From contig JBBKVT010000160.1 in the NCBI GenBank assembly GCA_037968535.1, positions 1-9,858 on the forward strand: 9,858 bases of DNA, written 5' to 3'. Position numbers and translations under genes: made by a program. This stretch comes from JAHEAO01 sp037968535. Its GTDB lineage: Bacteria; Pseudomonadota; Alphaproteobacteria; Rhodobacterales; Rhodobacteraceae. The notes under the pieces were generated by a model, which searched no databases, was not told where the DNA came from, and saw only the letters and a program-made list of their open reading frames with translations. The first letter of the stretch is position 1, and each line of letters opens with the position of its first letter. Below, one piece after another: positions 5,481 through 9,858 of the stretch.

Positions 5481-5803
5481 TTTAGCTGGACATGAAGCGG
5501 ATAGTGGCCATCCTCGAAATCGCCGAACATGTCGGGCAGATCGGGATGATCGACGGGTTCGCCGGAATAATCCGCCACCAGATTCTGTTCCGACACATAG
5601 GCGACGTAGTAACTTTGGTCGTTCTCGGCCAGCAAGTGGTAGAACGGCTGATCCTTGACAGGGCGACTGTCTTCAGGAATCGCGGCATACCATTCGTCGG
5701 TGTTCGAGAACATCGCATCCACGTCGAAGACAACGCCGCGAAACGGGTGCTTGCGGTGGCGCACGACCTGACCGAGATGATATTTCGCGCGTGTCTTCAG
5801 CAT
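5477..5803 (-). CDS. hspQ: Heat shock protein HspQ (YccV-like, hemimethylated-DNA-binding family)
   Basis: A 108-residue HspQ/YccV-domain protein. Family landmarks are KYHLGQVVRHRKHPFRGVVFDVD (7-29), the WY pair at 38-39, then DQPFYHLLAEND (51-62) and the conserved YVSEQNL stretch (69-75). In E. coli HspQ is a sigma-32-dependent heat-shock protein that modulates Lon specificity and destabilises mutant DnaA; the family was first described as binding hemimethylated DNA. The acidic tail DHPDLPDMFGDFEDGH is visible. I chose ATG at 5803; a much longer open frame upstream is only antisense to the transporter. The TAG stop (5477-5479) overlaps the rhodanese TAG on plus in the tetramer CTAG, so there is no room for a separate terminator. 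A sigma-32-like promoter lies upstream. Confidence 0.92.
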   Translation of the reverse strand: MLKTRAKYHLGQVVRHRKHPFRGVVFDVDAMFSNTDEWYAAIPEDSRPVKDQPFYHLLAENDQSYYVAYVSEQNLVADYSGEPVDHPDLPDMFGDFEDGHYPLHVQLN

Positions 5804-5833
5804 CGCATTGTAACCCCTACGCCTTGTTAGTAG

Positions 5834-5848
5834 ACCCCGGATCGGGGT
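5834..5848. repeat. ACCCCG-GAT-CGGGGT inverted repeat in the hspQ/AEC divergent gap
   Basis: A perfect dyad with 6-bp arms and a 3-bp centre, lying in the 84-bp gap between hspQ and the transporter. It overlaps the predicted -10 element and start region of the hspQ promoter. It could be an operator or, in a plus-strand leader, a tight hairpin. Direction and role are unknown. Confidence 0.4.
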
Positions 5849-5866
5849 TATGTCCATGCAACAAAG
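5841..5866 (-). promoter_or_regulatory. Putative sigma-32 (RpoH) promoter of hspQ
   Basis: Read on the minus strand, CTTTGTT (5866-5860) is followed after 12 nt by CCCCGAT (5847-5841). The E. coli heat-shock consensus is CTTGAAA, a spacer of about 11-16 nt, then CCCCAT. Transcription would begin near 5833, leaving a 5' leader of about 30 nt before the hspQ ATG at 5803. The match and the known heat-shock control of hspQ make this reasonable, but it is consensus reading only. Confidence 0.42.
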
Positions 5867-5887
5867 CCTAAAATCGGGAAACAAACT

Positions 5888-6769
5888 GTGAACCTTGTTC
5901 AGACAGTGCTGGAAATAGTCGCGCCGGTATTTCTGCTGGCGGCCATCGGTTACTTCTGGGTGAAGCTGGGACATGAGTACCGGGTCCGGTTCGTCACCCA
6001 GCTTGCGATGACGCTGTCCGTGCCCTGCCTGATCTTCACCGCCCTGATGCGCACCGACATTGATCCGCAAACGCTTTCGGCGGTTTCGCTGGCCACCGTG
6101 GTTGCCTATGGGCTGGTGACAATTGCGGCTTTCGTGTTGGTGAAGATCGCGCGGGTGGACGTCCGGACCTACCTTGCACCACTGATCTTCGGCAATACTG
6201 GCAATCTGGGCCTGCCCCTGGCGCTGTTCGCCTTCGGGGATGAGGGTTTGGGCTACGCCGTCGTAATCTTCGCGATCATGGGGGTCTATTCGTTCACTTT
6301 CGGGGTCTGGCTGGTCTCGGGCGGCGGGTCGCTTTTGAAGGTCATCAAAGAACCACTGGTCGCGGCGACGCTGCTGGGCGCCTTGTTTCTGTGGCAGGGA
6401 TGGCAGACACCGACCTTCCTGACCAACACGCTGACCTTGATCGGGCAGATGGCGATCCCGCTGATGTTGATCACTCTGGGGGTCGCGCTGGCGCGGCTGG
6501 CACCGGGGCAGCTTGGGCTGCCGATCGTCCTTTCGGTCGTCAAGGTTGCCTTTTGCGTCGCGATTGCCTGGGGCGTCGGTTTGTGGTTCGGCCTGCCGCC
6601 GATCCCGTTTGGCGTGCTCGTCCTGCAGGTATCCACCCCGGTCGCCGTCACCAGCTATCTTCTGGCCGAAAAATACGGGGCTGACGCGGAATCGGTTGCG
6701 GGTGTGGTGGTCGTTTCGACGCTTCTGTCCGTCATCACTCTGCCGCTTACCCTGGCTTTTGTGATCTGA
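5888..6769 (+). CDS. AEC (auxin efflux carrier) family transporter
   Basis: A 293-residue membrane protein with about ten hydrophobic segments spread over its length, near the family norm of about 300-320. Two conserved AEC regions are visible. One is FGNTGNLGLPLALFAFG (101-117) at the middle crossover. The other, near the C-terminus, is STPVAVTSYLLAEKYGADAESVAGVVV, with a proline and charged residues at the second crossover. These carriers move small carboxylates or amino-acid-like solutes across the inner membrane (malonate or malate in some bacteria); the substrate is unknown. The start is GTG at 5888, with GGGA at 5876-5879 8 nt upstream. TAAAAT at 5869-5874 resembles a -10 box but has no good -35, and would leave almost no leader. 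The gene is divergent from hspQ and followed by the SLT lipoprotein gene after 71 bp. Confidence 0.9.
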   Translation: MNLVQTVLEIVAPVFLLAAIGYFWVKLGHEYRVRFVTQLAMTLSVPCLIFTALMRTDIDPQTLSAVSLATVVAYGLVTIAAFVLVKIARVDVRTYLAPLIFGNTGNLGLPLALFAFGDEGLGYAVVIFAIMGVYSFTFGVWLVSGGGSLLKVIKEPLVAATLLGALFLWQGWQTPTFLTNTLTLIGQMAIPLMLITLGVALARLAPGQLGLPIVLSVVKVAFCVAIAWGVGLWFGLPPIPFGVLVLQVSTPVAVTSYLLAEKYGADAESVAGVVVVSTLLSVITLPLTLAFVI

Positions 6770-6785
6770 GCGCACACATTTTCCG

Positions 6786-6814
6786 TTCACGCCCGCCCGA
6801 GTATCCGCTATGGT
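6786..6814 (+). promoter_or_regulatory. Weak putative promoter of the SLT lipoprotein gene
   Basis: TTCACG (6786-6791) and TATGGT (6809-6814) are spaced by 17 bp, each matching the sigma-70 consensus at 4 of 6 positions. The start would fall about 20 bp before the ATG at 6841. Read-through from the AEC gene is an equally possible source of transcript. Confidence 0.28.
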
Positions 6815-6840
6815 TCGTGCAATAATAAAGCGAGGGGCAT

Positions 6841-7425
6841 ATGAGCAGACTTCTTCGCGCGACAGCTTTGTTGATTCTGGTGGCCGCCTGCGGCAGTGGT
6901 AACTATTCCGCGCCGCGCAATCTGGATAACGCCTGCAGCATCGTTGATCAGCGCCCGAAATACCTTAAGGCGATGCAGAAGAGCGAGCGCAAGTACGGTG
7001 TGCCGGTCGCTGTGCAGATGGCCACGATCTATCAGGAAAGCAAGTTCATCGGCAACGCGCGCACGCCGCATCAGTTCGCCCTGGGTGTAATCCCGATGGG
7101 GCGTCAGTCTTCGGCCTACGGCTACAGTCAGGCCCTGGACGGCACTTGGGAAGAATATCAGCAAGTCACCCGAAACCGACGGGCCAAGCGCGACGACATC
7201 GACGATGCGACGGATTTCATGGGCTGGTACATGGTCGAAACCACCCGGACGCTGGGAATTCCTTTGACCGATGCGCAGAACCAGTATCTGGCCTACCACG
7301 AAGGTCGGTCAGGCTATGCGCGCGGCAGTTACAGGGAAAAGGCGTGGCTGATGCGGATCGCGGGGGAAGTCGGGCAGAGGTCGCTAAATTATCACGCGCA
7401 GCTGATATCCTGCGGCAAGGCCTGA
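6841..7425 (+). CDS. Lipoprotein with SLT-type lytic transglycosylase (lysozyme-like) domain
   Basis: A 194-residue protein beginning with a short lipoprotein signal, MSRLLRATALLILVAAC; the lipobox LVAAC puts the lipidated cysteine at 17. Gly at +2 argues against inner-membrane retention by the E. coli Asp+2 rule, so outer-membrane anchoring facing the periplasm is likely. The lysozyme-like fold shows as ATIYQESKF (61-69) with Glu66 as predicted catalytic acid, AYGYSQALDGTW (92-103), and YLAYHEGRSGYARG (149-162). These match the ES, GxxQ and AYxxG motifs of family-1-like transglycosylases that cleave peptidoglycan to 1,6-anhydro-MurNAc products. Cys32 and Cys191 could form a disulfide. The ATG has GAGGGG (6832-6837) just upstream. 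Its TGA directly abuts the lolA stop on the other strand. The specific physiological role is unknown. Confidence 0.85.
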   Translation: MSRLLRATALLILVAACGSGNYSAPRNLDNACSIVDQRPKYLKAMQKSERKYGVPVAVQMATIYQESKFIGNARTPHQFALGVIPMGRQSSAYGYSQALDGTWEEYQQVTRNRRAKRDDIDDATDFMGWYMVETTRTLGIPLTDAQNQYLAYHEGRSGYARGSYREKAWLMRIAGEVGQRSLNYHAQLISCGKA

Positions 7426-8028
7426 TCAGTTGCTTCGGCCCTGACTCTCGGCCTGGATGTCGAACATCCGCGGGCTCATGTTGCCGCCCTTTTTCAGCTC
7501 ACCCAAGATCACGGTGGTTGTTTGACCTGACGCATCGGTGACGATCCATTGCCGCAACTCGACGGGATTGCCGGTGAAAACCAGCTGGATATTGCCATAT
7601 TCCGGATGGTCGGGATCCTGTGCGGTCACTGTGGTTGTCGTGGCGTCGGCGGTGTGTGCCACCACCATTCGGGCCTGACCCAGATTTACCGTCGGCTTCA
7701 GGATGATCGCCAGCGGCGTGCTTGCCAGCGGGAATCGTTCGGCGGCGGTATTAGATTTGGAATCGAAAACCGCCACTTCGCCCGATCCGGCAATCACCCT
7801 GCTATATTCTGGCGGGTTGTAGTCGAACCGCATCCGTCCCGGCCGCTTGATGAAGATCTTGCCAGTCGAAATCGTGCCGTCATCATTGATTTGCGTGAAC
7901 TCTGCCTCTGCAGAGGTCATCGCGTTCAGATAGGCCGACAATTCGGCAAGCGACAGTTTGGCCGCACTTGCGGGCAGGGCCAGCGCAAGAAACAGCAGCG
8001 GTGCAAGAAGCAAACGGATCATGTTCAT
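7426..8028 (-). CDS. lolA: Outer-membrane lipoprotein carrier protein LolA
   Basis: A 200-residue periplasmic chaperone that takes lipoproteins from the LolCDE complex to the outer membrane. A Sec signal peptide is clear: MNMIRLLLAPLLFLALALPASA, with predicted cleavage after Ala22. The mature protein has LolA landmarks: a SAEAEFTQINDDG start of the beta-sheet, GKIFIKRPGRMRFDYNPP (57-74) with the conserved arginine-rich strand and proline pair, then IAGSGEVAVFDSKSN. ATG at 8028 is used; a second ATG six bases in (8022) is possible, and no strong ribosome site is seen. It lies 68 bp downstream of ftsK on the same strand, the arrangement common in many proteobacteria. Its TGA stop is the other half of the TGATCA shared with the SLT lipoprotein gene. 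Confidence 0.93.
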   Translation of the reverse strand: MNMIRLLLAPLLFLALALPASAAKLSLAELSAYLNAMTSAEAEFTQINDDGTISTGKIFIKRPGRMRFDYNPPEYSRVIAGSGEVAVFDSKSNTAAERFPLASTPLAIILKPTVNLGQARMVVAHTADATTTTVTAQDPDHPEYGNIQLVFTGNPVELRQWIVTDASGQTTTVILGELKKGGNMSPRMFDIQAESQGRSN

Positions 8029-8096
8029 CTGTTCAATCTAACAACTGTTGCCCGCTGCCGCATCTGCCTAATTCTCACAAGACAGAGACCTTCGCG

Positions 8097-9858
8097 TTAC
8101 TGCTCGGGCACGAGTATTTCGCGTTTGCCGACATGGTTGGCGGCACTGACCAGCCCGCTATCTTCCATCTGCTCGACCAGGCGCGCAGCCTTGTTGTAGC
8201 CGATTGCCAGTTTACGCTGGATGTAGGAGGTCGAGCATTTCCGATCCTTGATGACGATCTGCACTGCCATGTCATAAAGCGCGTCGTCGCCCTCGGAATT
8301 GCCGCCGAGACCCAGCACCTGATCGATGCTGCTTTCGGTCTCTTCGTCCTGCCCTTCGGTGACGCCGCTCATGTATTCAGGCGGGCCGAATCCCTTGAGG
8401 AAGTTGACGATTTCCTCGACTTCTTCATCGCTGACAAAGGGGCCGTGGACGCGGGTGATCTTGGCGCCGCCGGCCATGAACAGCATGTCACCCATGCCCA
8501 GCAACTGCTCGGCGCCCTGTTCCCCAAGGATGGTGCGGCTGTCGATTTTCGAGGTGACCTGAAAGCTGATCCGGGTCGGGAAGTTGGCCTTGATGGTGCC
8601 GGTGATGACATCTACCGATGGGCGTTGCGTGGCCATAATGAGGTGGATGCCGCTGGCGCGAGCCATTTGCGCCAGACGCTGGATGCAAGCCTCGATCTCC
8701 TTGCCGGCGACCATCATCAGATCAGCCATCTCGTCAACGATGACGACAATGTAGGGGATGGTTTCGGGCTTGAATTCATCGGTCTCGAACACCGGTTCGC
8801 CGGTTTGATCGTCAAAACCGGTCTGCACCGTTCGCTTGAACATCTCGCCCTTGGCAAGAGCGTCTCGAACCCGGCCGTTGAAGCCCTCGATGTTGCGCAC
8901 GCCCATCTTCGACATCTTGCGGTAGCGGTCTTCCATTTCTCCGACGACCCATTTCAGCGCGACGACAGCTTTCTTGGGGTCGGTGACGACCGGCGAAAGA
9001 AGGTGCGGAATGCCGTCATAGACCGACAGTTCCAGCATCTTCGGGTCGATCATTATCATTCGGCATTCATCGGGCGTGAGCTTGTAAAGAAGCGACAGGA
9101 TCATCGTGTTGATCGCGACGGACTTGCCCGACCCGGTGGTTCCCGCGATCAGCAAGTGCGGCATCTTGGCCAGGTTGGCAACGATCGGATCGCCGCCGAT
9201 GTCTTTGCCCAGGGCCAGCGGCAGGCGCATGTTGGTGTCGCCGAAATCACGGGCGGCCAGAATTTCGCGCAGCACGACCTTTTCGCGGTGCACATTGGGC
9301 AGTTCGATACCGATCACCGACCGACCCGGCACGGTCGATACACGCGCCGACAGCGCCGACATCGACCGCGCGATATCATCGGCAAGGCCGATGACACGGC
9401 TGGCTTTCAGGCCTGGTGCGGGTTCCAGTTCATACATCGTGACGACGGGGCCGGGGCGGACTGACACAATCTCACCCTTGACGCCGTAGTCGTCCAGAAC
9501 GGATTCGAGCATCCGCGCGTTTTCTTCCAGCGATTCGTCGGACAGGTGATGCCGTTCAACGATCGCCGGACTTGTCAGAAGGCTCAGCGGCGGGGTTTCG
9601 TAAGCGGTGTGCTGATCTTCGAATTGCAACGCGGGCTGCGCTTCTGCCTGCGCCTGACGGGACGGCAGAACGGGCTTGCGCAGAGCATGTTGGACGACCT
9701 TTTTGGGGTCGTGCAGCGGAACTTCCTGATGCGCATCAGCATAATCGTCCGGTCCGTCATCCAGGAATGGATCGGAATAAAGCTCGTCGTCCGCCTCGAT
9801 CACGTGGGTGGGCGGCAAGGTTCTGGCAGCACCGGGGACGGCGGGATCGGCCAAGACC
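8097..9858 (-). CDS. ftsK: DNA translocase FtsK (N-terminus outside window)
   Basis: At least 585 codons of FtsK, open to the right edge; the N-terminal membrane anchor is not in the window. The first 85 or so visible residues are an acidic, proline- and glutamine-containing linker. Then come the alpha domain (about SLLTSPAIVERHHLS onward) and the RecA-like beta domain. Its Walker A motif GTTGSGKS is encoded at 9143-9120, and its Walker B motif IVVIVDEMADL about 130 residues later. MATQRPSVDVITGTIKANFPTR and KIDSRTILGEQGAEQLLG follow. The C-terminal winged-helix gamma domain DDALYDMAVQIVI...GYNKAARLVEQMEDSGLVS contacts polar KOPS sequences in characterised FtsK. The protein pumps chromosomal DNA at the division septum and activates XerCD at dif. 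The motif set is complete and no frameshift is seen. lolA follows 68 bp downstream. Confidence 0.96.
   Translation of the reverse strand, partial: VLADPAVPGAARTLPPTHVIEADDELYSDPFLDDGPDDYADAHQEVPLHDPKKVVQHALRKPVLPSRQAQAEAQPALQFEDQHTAYETPPLSLLTSPAIVERHHLSDESLEENARMLESVLDDYGVKGEIVSVRPGPVVTMYELEPAPGLKASRVIGLADDIARSMSALSARVSTVPGRSVIGIELPNVHREKVVLREILAARDFGDTNMRLPLALGKDIGGDPIVANLAKMPHLLIAGTTGSGKSVAINTMILSLLYKLTPDECRMIMIDPKMLELSVYDGIPHLLSPVVTDPKKAVVALKWVVGEMEDRYRKMSKMGVRNIEGFNGRVRDALAKGEMFKRTVQTGFDDQTGEPVFETDEFKPETIPYIVVIVDEMADLMMVAGKEIEACIQRLAQMARASGIHLIMATQRPSVDVITGTIKANFPTRISFQVTSKIDSRTILGEQGAEQLLGMGDMLFMAGGAKITRVHGPFVSDEEVEEIVNFLKGFGPPEYMSGVTEGQDEETESSIDQVLGLGGNSEGDDALYDMAVQIVIKDRKCSTSYIQRKLAIGYNKAARLVEQMEDSGLVSAANHVGKREILVPEQ

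Noticed and set aside
5477..6790. 437-codon open frame on minus extending hspQ upstream
   Set aside because: The first 330 or so codons are antisense to the AEC transporter, low in complexity and rich in Gln, Arg and Asp, as expected for a GC-rich shadow. HspQ homologs start near the ATG at 5803.
7968..9464. 498-codon open frame on plus opposite ftsK
   Set aside because: It is His/Asp-rich shadow sequence complementary to conserved FtsK motor motifs, with no domain of its own.
1..9858. CRISPR array, tRNA/rRNA, insertion sequence, toxin-antitoxin pair or phage defence genes
   Set aside because: I saw no regularly spaced repeats, no tRNA-like cloverleaf, no transposase motifs and no terminal repeats with target duplications. 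All genes look compositionally native.

Overview
The window looks like chromosomal DNA of a GC-rich alphaproteobacterium, most likely of the Rhodobacterales (Rhodobacteraceae/Roseobacter group). This rests on strong GC bias at third codon positions, the ftsK-lolA gene pair, a STAS/HATPase pair resembling the Rhodobacter RbaV/RbaW system, and the general look of the encoded proteins. It is densely packed with 11 protein genes, two of them cut by the window edges. I see no rRNA, tRNA, CRISPR array, transposase, phage gene or other sign of a mobile element.

Left block, minus strand (1-2307): a thiolase (acetyl-CoA acetyltransferase), a GAF-domain free methionine-(R)-sulfoxide reductase and a LysE/RhtB-type amino acid exporter lie head to tail. 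The last two overlap by 4 bp. A 93-bp divergent gap with an operator-like inverted repeat separates the thiolase from the next block.

Central block, plus strand (2401-5480): a STAS anti-sigma factor antagonist and an RsbW-like ATP-binding kinase form a partner-switching pair. A 272-bp intergenic region follows, the longest in the window and the richest in structure: a 13-bp inverted repeat followed by a short T-run, a long-range complementarity, and clustered CGACGTCG palindromes. Then come a cytoplasmic gamma-glutamyltransferase-family Ntn hydrolase and, 1 nt later, a rhodanese-domain protein.

Right block (5477-9858): hspQ (minus) shares its stop-codon bases with the rhodanese gene and is divergent from an AEC-family transporter (plus). 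The sequence upstream of hspQ resembles a sigma-32 promoter. A small lipoprotein with an SLT lytic-transglycosylase fold follows on plus and abuts lolA (minus) with no spacer. Upstream of lolA, also on minus, is ftsK, of which the motor and gamma domains are visible and the N-terminus lies outside.

Most of the window is ordinary housekeeping and accessory metabolism, and I did not find a convincing new multi-gene system. The items most worth a second look are the 3240-3580 region, the partner-switching pair without an adjacent phosphatase or sigma factor, the altered substrate pocket of the GGT-like enzyme with its coupled rhodanese, and the putative heat-shock promoter of hspQ.
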